Positions 48,114-59,090 of a stretch of 64,000 nt of DNA are shown here, piece after piece. The notes beneath the pieces were generated by a model. It saw only the letters and a list, made by a program, of their open reading frames with translations. It was not told the DNA's origin and searched no databases. Position 1 is the first letter of the stretch. Each line of letters begins with the position of its first letter. The position numbers and the translations under genes are program-made. This DNA comes from Heterobasidion occidentale (Eukaryota; Basidiomycota; Agaricomycetes; Russulales; Bondarzewiaceae): positions 558,001 through 622,000 of the forward strand of contig JBCAQO010000013.1 of assembly GCA_039111635.1 (NCBI GenBank), given 5' to 3'.

Positions 48114-50766
48114 ATGGCTAAGTTCTGGAAATCTCTCAAGAAGACACCGGAGAAGGTGAGTAAAGTCGATTGACGAGTCCTTATAGAGACCGCAAGCACT
48201 TTCACGTCCTGCACTAGCCTGCACCATCTTCCACCATCATCAGCACATCAACCAGCATCAGCCCACCAACCAGCATCGGCAAACCAACCGGAATCCTCAA
48301 CAATGGGTGGACAATATTTATACAATCCTTGCGCTTGTTTGAGAAAACGCTTGAGAGCGTCCCTGTTCCTGGACTCAAAGCTGCAGTGGGAGCGTTGATC
48401 TTTGTGTGTGACAATATCGATGTGCGTCTGTTGTTGGCTATATTAGCACTCTTCGACTGAGAGCTTCACAGCTCGCGGATCAGAATCAGGAGGATTTTGA
48501 GGAAATCGCTCGGAGTATCTCTCAGCTACAGGAACTATTCGAGGAATTTCATGAAGCAAAAGACCTCCCAGAAGCGGCGAAACCTCATGTGAAATCCTTA
48601 TTAGTGTGAGCATCTTCCCTACCTAGTCGCCTCCTCTTTCTATACAAATCTTGATTTCTTTCATCAACATCAGAGACTTTCAAAGCCTGAAAACCAATCT
48701 CGAAGTCCTCCAGAACCGCAACAGATTCCACAAGGTCATTGGTAGCTCCACCGATGCACAAATGATCATCGCTATCTTTCGAAAACTACAGTTCTCATTG
48801 AACTACCTCACTGTGAGTTGTCATTGATCTAGTCGTGAGGTGAAGAACGACGAGTATCGTTTCAGGTTCAATTGACGGTTGACATCGCACATTCAGTTGA
48901 GGTGAGTCTGCGAGGTCTGGAAACTTGATTCATGCTTACGGATCGCTCTTCCTCTTCGTAAAAAGGTCATACGTAGGACAGGTCTGGTTGATTCTGATTT
49001 CGAATCGAGGCCGAAGGCTGACCTGCGTCTAGTGCTTTTGACTAATTTTCGCCGGTCGAGAGATGCCGCTTGGAACGCAGATCTCCCTGGGTGTCTTGAA
49101 GGCACGCGAGTCGATACTCTGGCCAAAATTCGTCATTGGATTTTCACAGAGGGTGCTCCTCACATCTTTTGGCTGAATGGGGTTGCCGGCACCGGAAAAT
49201 CTGCCATCGCTCGCACGGTCGCTGAGACCATGGCTGATCATAAGCATCTCGGCGCTAGCTTCTTTTGCTCTCGCGGCTCCGCCGAACGACGGGATATCCG
49301 GCTCGTCATTCCCACCATCGCATTCCAGCTCTGTCACTCGTATTCTCAGTTCTTTCTGGCTGTTAAACATGCATTGGAGCATGATATTGACATTGCATAT
49401 CACTCATTGGAGGACCAATTGCAAAAGTTACTGATCGCTCCTCTGAAAGACATGCGCCCAATGGTTCATCCTCTCGTGGTCATAGTCGATGCTTTAGACG
49501 AGTGCGAAGATAGACATGCGGTGCTCCAATTACTTGACCTTCTGGCCAAGCATGCGCCGTCTTTGTCGGGTATCAAGTTGTTCGTAACGAGTAGGCCAGA
49601 ATCGGAGATGCGAACCGGCTTCACGAAGCTGGGATCCCTACACGAGAAGATCGTCCTTCACGATCTGGATCGAGAAGGCGTCAGTTCGGATATCAAGAAA
49701 TACCTGAATCACGAGTTCGGGAGACTAGACGAGGGCGCATGGTCAGCCCCAGAGGACAAAGTTGACCTTTTAGTCCAGCAATGTGGTGGGCTGTTCATCT
49801 ACGCATTTACAGCCTGTCATTGGATCGAGCGCAATATTGACAAGTCAGAGGGCTTGACCGAATTCCTCTCTCACAACCCGCAGGCGGACTTAGCAGCGGA
49901 CATCAATACCTTATATTCCCAGATCCTCACAGATGCCTTTCAGCGGCGAAAAGTAACGGATAAACAGAGAATGCGCGCTATCCTTGGCGCGATCTTGCTC
50001 GCTTTTCACCCGCTCAAACTCCATTCCATCTCACGCATATTGGACGTCCCAGAGCCCCACCTTCGCGAGTCGCTCTCGCAGCTGCATTCAGTGCTTCTCG
50101 TCCCCGCACACGCTGATGGAGTTGTTCAGATATTCCATGCATCCCTTTCTGACTACATCACTGGAGAGAGTGCGTCGGTCCACGAATTCTTCATTGAAAT
50201 TGCAGAGCATCACCAGATGATGACCCAGAAGTGTCTCGGCGTCTTAGACAAGGAGCTCAGCCAGAATGCTACTCCGAGGCTCAGCGGAGAGAGTGCCACG
50301 CCAGCATCTAACCAGCGCACCTACACGTCCGACGAACTCCGCTACGCGTGTGCCTACTGGGCCGACCACCTATCTCTTTCCAAACCCTACTCTAACGACG
50401 AGAACTCGAAGCGTTTAGCGCAAGCGATAGAAAACTTTCTGACGACACATCTTCTGCACTGGTTTGAATGTATGAGCGTCCTCGGCACGCTTGGCTCAGC
50501 GATTCCTTGCCTCGACAAGGTGGAGAAATGGACGCCGGTGAGAGTACTCGTCTGCCCAGGCCTCTGATCGCTGTGCTTACTCTAATTTTGAATGATCTCT
50601 CAATGGGTCTATCAAGGAGGAAGACGTGCAGATGCACCGAATCCTGCGGGACTCGCAACGGTTCATCGTTCAGTTCTTCCATCTCATATCTCCATCTCCA
50701 ATGGATATGTACGGTCCTGGAACGTGGACTTCCACCCAGAGCGCTATTAGGAATCTATACATGTAG
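48114..50766 (+). CDS. STAND protein with NACHT NTPase domain, no C-terminal repeats recognised
   Basis: Signal-transduction ATPase of the NLR-like type found in large numbers in Agaricomycetes and linked to non-self recognition. Starts MAKFWKSLKKTPEK; exon 2 (48218 on) carries the marker block LESVPVPGLKAAVGALIFVC; helical exons follow (FEEIARSISQLQELFEEFHE). The large exon (about 48967-50537) has PGCLEGTRVDTLAKIRHWI, Walker A GVAGTGKSAIA, Walker B LVVIVDALDECED, sensor-like IKLFVTSRPES, and the winged-helix-like region ILGAILLAFHPLKLHSISRI then IFHASLSDYIT. After VEKWTP an intron leads to MHRILRDSQRFIVQFFHLIS and a stop at 50764-50766. WD40, ankyrin or TPR repeats, usual downstream in such proteins, were not found, so the C-terminus is short or decayed. 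The exact 3' end is uncertain. Confidence 0.85.
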
Positions 50767-51386
50767 CTGTCAAGCCTTTGAGTCTATGCAGCGAGCACTA
50801 ACTTCCGGCAATGAGAAATCTTACTTTGAAAGGTCTTGTATAACAGCTGAATTACAGAGTGTTGAATCTGTCTGCCGAGTTCAGGATCTGTGAATTGTTC
50901 CCTCCAGCCTCAACATCGACAACAGTCCAGTTCGCTCGAGAAGATCCAAGCGTCAAGTGGCGAATATGGGTAATGGTCAGATGTTATCAATGCGTGGCCT
51001 TATGGCGCTCATCTTCGACGTAATTGCGCCATGGATAGCAGTGGCTAACTTGGTGCTTGTCGGCATATCACTGTGAGACTCTCCGTACACTTTCAGTATG
51101 AATGAGATGGCTCTGATGTCATGTTCGCTACAGGCCTCGATTGATGCTATAAAAACCATGCCTCACGAGCCTAAGTTGAATGCTTCCTCCTTACGCACTC
51201 TCACGCTTCTTCCTCTGTCTTCTTATCCTCCACAGCAAGGCCACTAAAGCCCTTTGATATCAGTGTCTCTTTGTCCAACCCGACTCAGCTGGAATGCCTG
51301 CTATCTCCTTACCCTCAGTCCCACATTGGACACCAGCGCCTCCCACTAACGCTGATCGTAAGCTCATTATTTGATCACTCTATTCA
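50767..51386. other. Intergenic between NACHT gene and dioxygenase pseudogene
   Basis: May hold decayed 3' exons of the NACHT gene: an intron-like GTAGCT...TTACAG at about 50763-50858 leads to an open frame (SAEFRICELFPPASTSTTVQ). The C/T-rich promoter-like stretch of the next gene lies at 51180-51240. Confidence 0.4.
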
Positions 51387-52913
51387 TGGCCACCACTGAT
51401 CTTCATCGTTATCGAGTCGAATGGGCTGAGTTGGAAACAATCGATCTGGCGAAAGCGAGATCACCAGAAGAAAGGGCAGGGTGGGCCATCAAAGTTCGGG
51501 ATGCTATGCACAAGCAGGGTTTTCTCTATGTCGTGAACCATGGGTTGGAGAAACAACAAGTAAGGATGTTACAAGATGGCCACGGACAGGGGGCGTCTAA
51601 TTGCTGAGTGCCTTCTTTTAGGTTGAACGTATCTTTGATATTGCTGCCGTACCATTCCTTCAGGTCCAACCAGAGGAAAAGAAATTGTATGAGGCGAAAA
51701 TCAAAGAGACAGGCACGTTCATGGGATACAAGCCCCTTCAGTACTGGGTCAGTATGCTTTCAACATGGGTATCTCATGATAAATGAGCTGGCTTCATCTC
51801 TGGCTTGAATACGCACAGCACATCGCGAACGGAGTCAGAGATCGAATTGAGCACTACAACCGTCAGTAGAGGCTGTTCGACTCTGTCGCCATCGACGCTC
51901 ATGAGGAGATAGTCAACCGGAACGTTTACCTCAAGGAGCATCCGGCCGCTGTGCGCCCTCTTTTACCAGAGATACAGTCATTTATTCGATTCAATCATAT
52001 CGAGGTAGTGCAAGAACTCGCTCGGTGAGTCGAGTATCTCTTGCAAGCAGCACCAAGCCTGAGCCTTACCTGTTTCAGCTTGTTGGCGCTTGGGCTCGAA
52101 TTGCCCGAGGATGCCCTCGTTCAGAAACTCAGCTACGAAGACAAAAACAATGCGTATTGTGAGTCTCCTAAATTCTACCCAGATCGCCGTCGCGATAATA
52201 GGACTTGAACCAGGCCGTTTTATGATGTAGTAAGGCATGTCTTTCCAGGGTGCTTACCGAATCTGATTACTCCTCCATCTTGAAGTCACCCACGACCTGA
52301 AGAGGAGGAAGTGAAAACGGATCAGGTTTGGCTCAAGGGCCACCCAGGTTGACATCAAAGCTCTCATTATTTTATTTACATCTTCTAAGCACTTTTCTAG
52401 ACCAAACTCTCATGTCCGTCCTCTGGAGTCAGCCAGTCTCTGCTCTTCAGATCCGCGACAGCGACGGACAATGGCGCTGGGTAGAGCATGTTGAAAACGC
52501 CCTGGTTCGTAGCCTTCGTTATTCATATCCAGCGTGGATCGGTAAACCATGGCTATGATCGCATACAGGTCGTGAATTGTGGCGACAGCCTTGACATGCT
52601 ATCCGGCGCATACTACAAGTCAGCGATCCACCGCGTCATCCAGCCACCGGAAGACCAGCGTGGCCACAACCGGCTCGGCGTCTTTTACTTTTGCTACGCG
52701 GACGACGACGTCCAGTTAGAGCCTCTCATGGAGAGCCCTGTCCTCCAGCGCGTCGGGGTCACACGGCGCGTCCCAGAAGGCAAGGCGCCCTTTATGGAGG
52801 CGTGGAGAAAGGCGCGAACTGCCTCCTATGGTACTTCGGACCTGAAGAAAGGCCCAGAAGAAGGCGTCGAGGAGGAGATTCTGGAAGGAATTCGTGTGAA
52901 GCACTACAATTGA
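51387..52913 (+). pseudogene. 2-oxoglutarate/Fe(II) dioxygenase, isopenicillin-N-synthase-like, disabled
   Basis: Would be an oxidase of small molecules. MATTDLHRYRVEWAELETID, then MHKQGFLYVVNHGLEKQQ, VERIFDIAAVPFLQVQPEEK, GTFMGYKPLQYWHIANGVRD; a TAG at 51867-51869 then interrupts the frame in HYNRQ-stop-RLFDSVAID. Further exons read LLALGLELPEDALVQKLSYE and HPRPEEEEVKTDQVWLKGHP; a TGA at 52281-52283 blocks the latter exon. An intron (about 52347-52403) completes the iron-binding HxD as H-P-D, then LMSVLWSQPVSALQIRD. The distal His is in SAIHRVIQPPEDQ and the 2OG Arg in NRLGVFYF. It ends EEEILEGIRVKHYN, TGA at 52911-52913. Active-site residues remain, so loss is recent. Splice sites are mostly intact. 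Confidence 0.72.
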
Positions 52914-53466
52914 ATTTGTACCCATTGTTTGATGACTCTGCCATCCCTGAGATTGCACGAATCCTGAGCCAAGTCTCTTTGCTCAGACCATTGTTATAAA
53001 CGAGGATATAGGGTGCCACCACGGCCGCAACGTAGACACTGCCTGAGATTTTGCGCCAACCAGTGAATTTGGACGTCTCGCATTGACGGGGACCGGGCTC
53101 GGTGCTGAAGCATGTTAGTCGTCAGATCGGAAAAGGACAAGGAACGGTGGCGCGAGGATGTACCAAGGCTCCGCACTGCGTTCCTCCACAATATGGCGAC
53201 GATGCCGCTCTGGATCTGATGTTTAGTGGAACTGGAGGCGAGGAAAGCGATAGACTTAGGTCGGCGGAGGTTCATCGTGGTCCGCAAACGAACGTCGATT
53301 GCATCGAAGCGGATGACTTGAAGACGTGACCACTTGAGGAAACGATCTACGTCGAGATTCTGGGCCTAACGACCTGACGGTCCAAGCCCCGAGTACAATA
53401 GATTTTGCCACAATCTGGTCGTGACCCAGGTCAAATTTGAAATAGATCTAGCCGCCTCCTCACAAA
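52914..53466. other. Intergenic before repeat block 1
   Basis: No recognised gene. The last ~50 bp (53421-53466, GTCAAATTTGAAATAGATCT) match the upstream sequence of block 2 at 59042-59061. Confidence 0.5.
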
Positions 53467-53467
53467 A

Positions 53468-53475
53468 TATAAAGG
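53468..53475 (+). promoter_or_regulatory. TATA box of repeat-array unit 1
   Basis: ATATAAAG about 50 bp before ATG 53521, followed by a C/T-rich leader ending CTCTTTCCTCTTCCACCATG. Block 2 has the same arrangement. Confidence 0.5.
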
Positions 53476-53520
53476 CGCATCTCATCGTGCTCCTTCCTCA
53501 CCTCTCTTTCCTCTTCCACC

Positions 53521-54800
53521 ATGACCTCTCTCGCTTACGTTCGATACATCTGCAGGCGACCTCCTCTGATCTTGGGCGACAACTGACTGGACCTCAGGCA
53601 ACGTTCTCAAGACTTGAAGCTTGAAGACCTCAGCACAAGGTTCGACACGACTGGGCCACACCGGTATCGCCAACTTCGACAACGACGAGACCTTCGACAA
53701 TATGGCTCGACATCCTCCAGCGCTCTCGCAATCATCAGTCCTTCAACCTCTGAGGCCTTGGGCAAGGCACGACAATCCTGTGGCGACAAAAGCAAGTCAT
53801 GCCACATATAGTTGACATCGATGTTGACGAGATCTTGCATAGAATTCATTGACAGTCGATGGCAAGATCTTCAAGAATGAAAGGTGAGCAGCTCGCTCGT
53901 ATATCTCTTCTGGCGAGATATTGACAAAGCCCATCAAGACCAAGGCTCATTTACAACATTTATCCACAACGCCACTCACCGTCAACTATGCAACAATCAA
54001 TGCTCAAAACCAAGCTCCTCCAGACGACAAGGTTATAGGCAAGACCCGGGATCGACTGTGTGATTGTGTGATCTAGGTGGGCCACAGCAAGATTCAACAT
54101 GGTGAGCTGCTGGCGTGTCTGTACTATGACGATGATGAGATGTTCAACAGGATAGAGTTCAGCAACAGTCTTCAACGTCAAAGCATTCATCCTCAAGATT
54201 CACTCGTCGGCAATGGTGAGTCGCTTCTGTCCGCGTTTGATGGTGATGATGATGACGAGACTTTGGAAAGGATCATCAACATCAAGACGTGTGGCAAGTT
54301 TTCCAATAGTAACAAGATCCAAGACGTTCGGCAACAACTGTGTGATTGTGTGATCTCCCTCGACAGGCCCCAGCAAGACTTGACAACGGTGAGTCGATCG
54401 TGGTTTTGTATGACCGACGAGGCGATGACGAGACTTTCGAAAGGAATTCTTAGCAAGACTATCAGCAAGCTTCATTAACAAGATACTTCAACGACAAGAC
54501 TTACAACATTCATCAACGGCAACGCTTTTACACGGCAAGATACCCACAAGTGTGACCTCAAGGTTCATCAAGCGACAAGAACAAGACTCAAGACGATCGG
54601 CAACTGCTATGTGTGTGAATGTGTGATTTCGACTGGCCCCAGCAAGACCCGATAATGGTGAGTCGTCTGCACTCCACCCTGTGGTAGATCTTGACGACGA
54701 GACATTTGGCAGGTTTCGTCAACGGCAAGGCTATCAACGAAGCATTTCTTCAAGATTTTTAATGTCAAGATATTCAAGATCACTCACCATCACGTTCCTT
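53521..54800 (+). other. Repeat-array transcription unit 1 (putative)
   Basis: Paralogue of the array at 59143 onward. It begins CCACCATGACCTCTCTCGCT and then shares with block 2 the strings AAGGTTCGACAC, ACCTTCGACAA(T/C)ATGGCTCGAC and CCTGTGGCGACAA-like text. Three related cassettes follow near 54055, 54340 and 54612: TGTGTGATTGTGTGATCTCC...GACAG, then GGCCCCAGCAAGACTTGACA(ACG), then GTGAGTCGATCG... Their 280-bp spacing suggests array units. Literal ORFs are short (the first stops after about 20 codons), so either it is spliced, non-coding, or decayed. Function unknown. Confidence 0.4.
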
Positions 54801-56547
54801 CATGAAGCAAAATTCAAGTTCAAAGTCGTCGATGATCTCTAGTTTGCTGGTGTGCCTCCTGTGGCTTGGTATCTTTGTCGCCTTGGTCTGCCTCGTACTA
54901 TCATGTCATCGACTCCCTCTCTTTCTCCTTCAATTTTCCGTTTCCGCTTGTCTTTGTCCTTACACACGGGCGAGCGCCGAGAAAGTCCTGCACACGAGGC
55001 CGCCGGGCGTGGCATAGCACGGGGGAGTCGCACGCCCGACGGTCACCTGCGCAGCACATTCTCGTCGGTTGTCCGCCCCGCGCATGCCTGCAGCGACGGC
55101 CTAGCGAGCGGTGAGTGTTCACGGGCGAGGAGGACCAAACCCGTGTCCTCAAGTGCCCACCAAAAAAGAAAATAAAGAAAGAGGCCGAGGTTTTAACCGC
55201 TCGCTTGCTTTGAATGGCCGGGGTCGTCGCCGCAGATATGCGTTGGATTGTTTTTCAAAATATAATGGATTAAGAAAAAAATGCTGATGGTGTGATGTGC
55301 ATTCGCAAGAGTTTTGTGGAAGAGCGACAGTGGAATTCGGGATGTGAATGATCAAGTAAGGCGGCAGGCTGAGTAGCCTGCGGCCGACTGTAATTAAAGA
55401 TGCAGTTTTAGGAATACTCACCGAAATGATTGAATGAAGACCAACTGGATGCCCTTTGCGAGGCGGCATTTCTGTGTTACATGTCATTTCTTTTTGATTG
55501 GTAGGTGCTGAAAGCAGCGGCTTGTGTGAGTAGTGAAATCTTTGCTTGCTTCTTCGAGCGTCCCAATGCAGGTGGTTCGTAAATCGTATCTACATATTGG
55601 AGGATGGATGAGTCGTGCGCACACAGGAGACATGAGCGAGCAGGGCAAAGTCGCAGGTATGACTAAGTAGCAACGTGGCGTCCAGCTGTGTCACGGTACA
55701 GCTTCGTCCGTTCGCTCTTGGCCTCTTCGGTCCCGTTTGCAACGGTGGTCACTGTGATGCCCACCTACTCGCTTCGCTCAGAGCATGTTCTCTGACAATC
55801 ACGTATGTGTTCGGTTACGGGGTCTTTCCCACCTGACACAAGTCTGACGCAGCTGTCTCTCGACTGTCCGAAAACTGCTCACGAAATAGCCAACTTCCTA
55901 CCTTGTGGACATGCGTTGTAGAGAAAGATTTTTGAAGGGTGTCATCCGAAGGTAACACGAGGAGGTCTCTTCGAGCATTTCACCGGTCAGCAGGGAAGTC
56001 GAAGCTTCTTCGTGTCCATAGAGGCAATCTCAATCCTCGTCCGGGCTCATTCCGGTCGAACGGAGGTCCGCCCACGTCGCTTCAGCACAGGGTCTGATAG
56101 ACTTGGAGTACTAGGAAGCACCCTGTTTGTGGCGCTCCTTCACAAAATTGAGCGCCAACCTACATTTCCTAATTTCTTGTTGTATATTTTTATGTTTAGA
56201 GTTACCATGCCTTCTGCAGCATGTGCCGGGAGCTTTCTCTTAGTGCGAGGCAAGAGAGAATTACTGGTGAGTTCTAGAAGTCCTGCTGCCTTCGATACTT
56301 CCAACCTTGGCTCGTAGTAAGGGTTCTTTTTTCTTGCCTGTTGTGCAGAGTTTCTTTCTTGGGGCCGAGTTCGGGATCAGATCTTCTATATCCATTCAAA
56401 CCTCTCCCTTCCTGACCCTATTCGCTCCACCACTCTCCCGCTTTCATCAAGCCAGAGCTCCAACAATGGTGCCTTGTCGTCCGAAAAGTGCACGCATGTG
56501 TTCCTCATCGTCTCAATGATTTCATGGAAAAACACAATGCTGTTCAT
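54801..56547. other. Intergenic between repeat block 1 and copy F
   Basis: No gene recognised. Contains a GC-richer patch (55000-55140) and AT-rich stretches. ORFs here have no motif support. Confidence 0.5.
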
Positions 56548-56593
56548 GATGACGCCGATGGCGAAATGTACATCTTCACCGCACGATCTCCGC
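56548..56593 (+). promoter_or_regulatory. Shared upstream element, copy F
   Basis: GATGACGCCGATGGCGAAAT, then ACCGCACGATCTCCGC, about 240 bp before ATG 56833. Matches the elements of copies A-C, although copy F is some 33 kb away. The similarity continues downstream towards copy B's upstream region (GCATGCTTCC...GGTGG). Confidence 0.65.
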
Positions 56594-56741
56594 CCGCCTT
56601 GACGTAGATCTGGTAATTCTATGCTTCAATACGACCATGCATGCTTCCGTGAAACAAGGTGGAACGACGGGGAACAACTCGTCAAAATTTATTCCATGCA
56701 TAGACTTGGTTCTTGGAATTCCACGACGCATGACACCTGAG

Positions 56742-56748
56742 TATAAAG
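56742..56748 (+). promoter_or_regulatory. TATA box of copy F
   Basis: TATAAAG about 87 bp before the ATG, the same distance as in copies A-C. Confidence 0.55.
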
Positions 56749-56832
56749 TGCAGTGTGTTCTGCTGTCATTTTTCTCATCCTCCGGATTCACTGCACCTCC
56801 CCAATCTTACTATCCCGCCGTTCATTTCAATC

Positions 56833-57675
56833 ATGTTCATTCTCGCCAAGCTCGCTACTTTCGCTGCTCTCGCATTCAGCGCGGTCACAGTCGTCTCTGC
56901 TGTGCCGTACCCCGCTGCTGCCGTGAACGCCAAGCATGATACCAATGTCCTCAATATCCTGGCAGACTTGTCTTTGAAATTAAAAGCGCCTGCCCTGCTA
57001 CTGAGTGCGTCTATCTCATTACGTGCAGTGTGGGAGACAATTTGTTGCTGAGCACTTCGAATTTTCTGCTGCAGGTTCCATCGACGCGAGCAATGCGACC
57101 GCCAGCGTTATCTCGCCCATCGTTGCCACCATCACCAGCGATGTGCATATTGCGATTGGCGAGCTCAAACTTCTCCCTGATCAAAGCAAGATTGTTACCT
57201 CGGTTGCTGTCGCGGCCCAGCTGAGCCTCGTCTTCAAGGTAAATTTACGTTATCCAGTTTGCGTGGATAAGAATTGAACATTCATATCTACCTTAGACCG
57301 TTCTGGCTCCTGCGGGTAATATTTTAAAGATTTCCAGCATCGACAAGGCGAACGTCACTGCTGCCTTATCGCCGCTTGGGTGAGTGGCGCACGTCCGGCA
57401 TCCATTTTACAACGGGGCTGATGACGTTTCGCTACAGCGATATCCTCAACACACTCCTTGAATATGTCCTCGACCTTGTTGCCGAGCTTTTGACCGATGT
57501 CCAGTCGATTCTGGACAATTTACTGGGTGACCTCGTTGGCACCATCCTCAACCTCAAACTCGCTCCCCTCATCAAGTCGCTTAAACTCAAGGTAGGGATA
57601 CTTCATTTCGAAGTTCCGCATTCTGCAACTGTTCACACATGTTGCGATTTCTGTTAGGTCGCTGTGTCAGCCTGA
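56833..57675 (+). CDS. Small secreted hydrophobic protein, copy F
   Basis: Intact member of the A-E family, 30 kb from the cluster. Exons: 56833-57004 (MFILAKLATFAALAFSAVTV signal peptide, then NVLNILADLSLKLKAPALLL); 57075-57238 (ATASVISPIVATITSDVHIA); 57297-57379 (TVLAPAGNILKISSIDKANV); 57438-57591 (ILNTLLEYVLDLVAELLTDV ... NLKLAPLIKSLKLK); and possibly 57658-57675 (VAVSA, TGA). Without the last splice the frame ends at TAG 57655-57657. Intron positions and phases match copies A-C. Predicted secreted, about 190 residues, with no Cys pattern. The upstream element and TATA box are conserved, so probably co-regulated with A-C. Confidence 0.78.
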
Positions 57676-59080
57676 CAGCCCTGATTATTTCGCTTTCTTT
57701 GTTATATTCTTCGAAAGACTGTCTGGTGTATCTTGTGTCGAACTCTGTCACACTTATTTTGTTAGAATCCTTCTTCTGTTGTTGCGCTATTCACGATATC
57801 ACACTGTTCTTTGCGCGTCATGCGAATGTTTGAGGCGATCATAACTCTAATCTATGGTAGGTTATGTGACAGAACCAATCTCCGCGACGATGATTTCGAA
57901 ATTTGCAAGCCAGAATCCACGCCGGCGGCAACTCTGCTTGAATGATGAATGGGCTTGAACTTACTGCAGCTCGAACGCTAATAACTTCGGGCCTGGTGGA
58001 GTTTTTTTCAGTAGGTTTTAGTCCTACCAATCCGCAGCGCTGCCCGAATTCTCCGACTAGAGATCGAAGATGTCACGGACGAGCTAGACAAGCGTGGATT
58101 CCATCAACAAGTCATGTCATGTCTTCATGGCTGCTGCTTGCCTAGTAGCCGCCTTACTTTCGCATCCTTCGGCTTCTCGTGTCGAAAGCTTGAAGTGTAG
58201 CACTGGGTAGAAATGGAACTGGATGCTTCCATAACCTTTCATTTCAAGACACCGCTTCTAGTCCTGAACATTTCGGTACGTGTGTGACATCACATGACAT
58301 ACTGTCACAGTATCCTTCGCGATCCGATTGTATGTTCTTGAGTATTGTTTTTCTCGTCCAGTTCAAAAGCAGTCAACTGGACTGGGAGCCAGCGGACCGA
58401 CAGTGTTAAGATTAAAAATATTCTGCTGAGTCTCGACTGGTCGGTTGTTTTTGCAATTTCCTGTCGCAAGTATCAAATGATCTTTGGCAGATGTTGCGGA
58501 TCCCTGTGTCGAGAGTGGTGCGGTCATCAGCGCTATTGTTCTAAAAAATACCGTTGACGGCCGTCAAATGCCATGTTAAGGGCGACATGATGAGATCACC
58601 TTGATGCGGCGACCTGCAGGGACGCTGTTACAAACAAGTACCGCCGGTTGACCTTACGATGTGGATTGATGACTTGGAAGACATCAAGATCTCTAGATTT
58701 AGAAGGCGACTGGACCAAGATTACAGGTCCGAAACCGGATCACGTTCGCGATGCGGGGCGCGGTATGAAAATATACATACACCTCCATGAGTCCGTGTTT
58801 TTGCGAAAGAATAGGTAAGATCTATGTGAACGCTCTATGATGGCGTCGAGAAGCGTGAACATCCTTGTGTAGTGAACCTTGTTTAAACTGCCCTTGAAGT
58901 ATATCTATTCCGCGGTTGCGATCCTGTTTGCTTGCTGGACTGTTGGTTGGAACACGAGCTCTATTGTGAACTGAAATTCCATGATGGCGGGGGGTCTTGC
59001 GCTAAACGAGTGAAGAGTGTAAATACTCTTTGGGCCACATGTATCAAATTCAAAATAGGTCCAGTGGCCCGCGCCTTGCG
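57676..59080. other. Intergenic before repeat block 2
   Basis: No gene recognised. Short ORFs only. The final 40 bp match the region upstream of block 1. Confidence 0.5.
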
Positions 59081-59090
59081 TCATATAAAA
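59081..59090 (+). promoter_or_regulatory. TATA box of repeat-array unit 2
   Basis: CATATAAAAC about 55 bp before ATG 59143, followed by a C/T-rich leader CTTCTCCCTCTTCCACCATG nearly identical to that of unit 1. Confidence 0.55.

Noticed and set aside
52335..52405. Loss of the iron-binding HxD motif in the dioxygenase
   Set aside because: An intron starting at GTTGAC and ending CTAG restores H-P-D, so only the two stop codons were kept as evidence of decay.
4714..52913. A secondary-metabolite gene cluster (reductase, O-methyltransferase, P450, ICMT-like protein, dioxygenase)
   Set aside because: The genes are spread over 48 kb among housekeeping and surface-protein genes, no backbone enzyme is present, and no shared promoter signal was seen.
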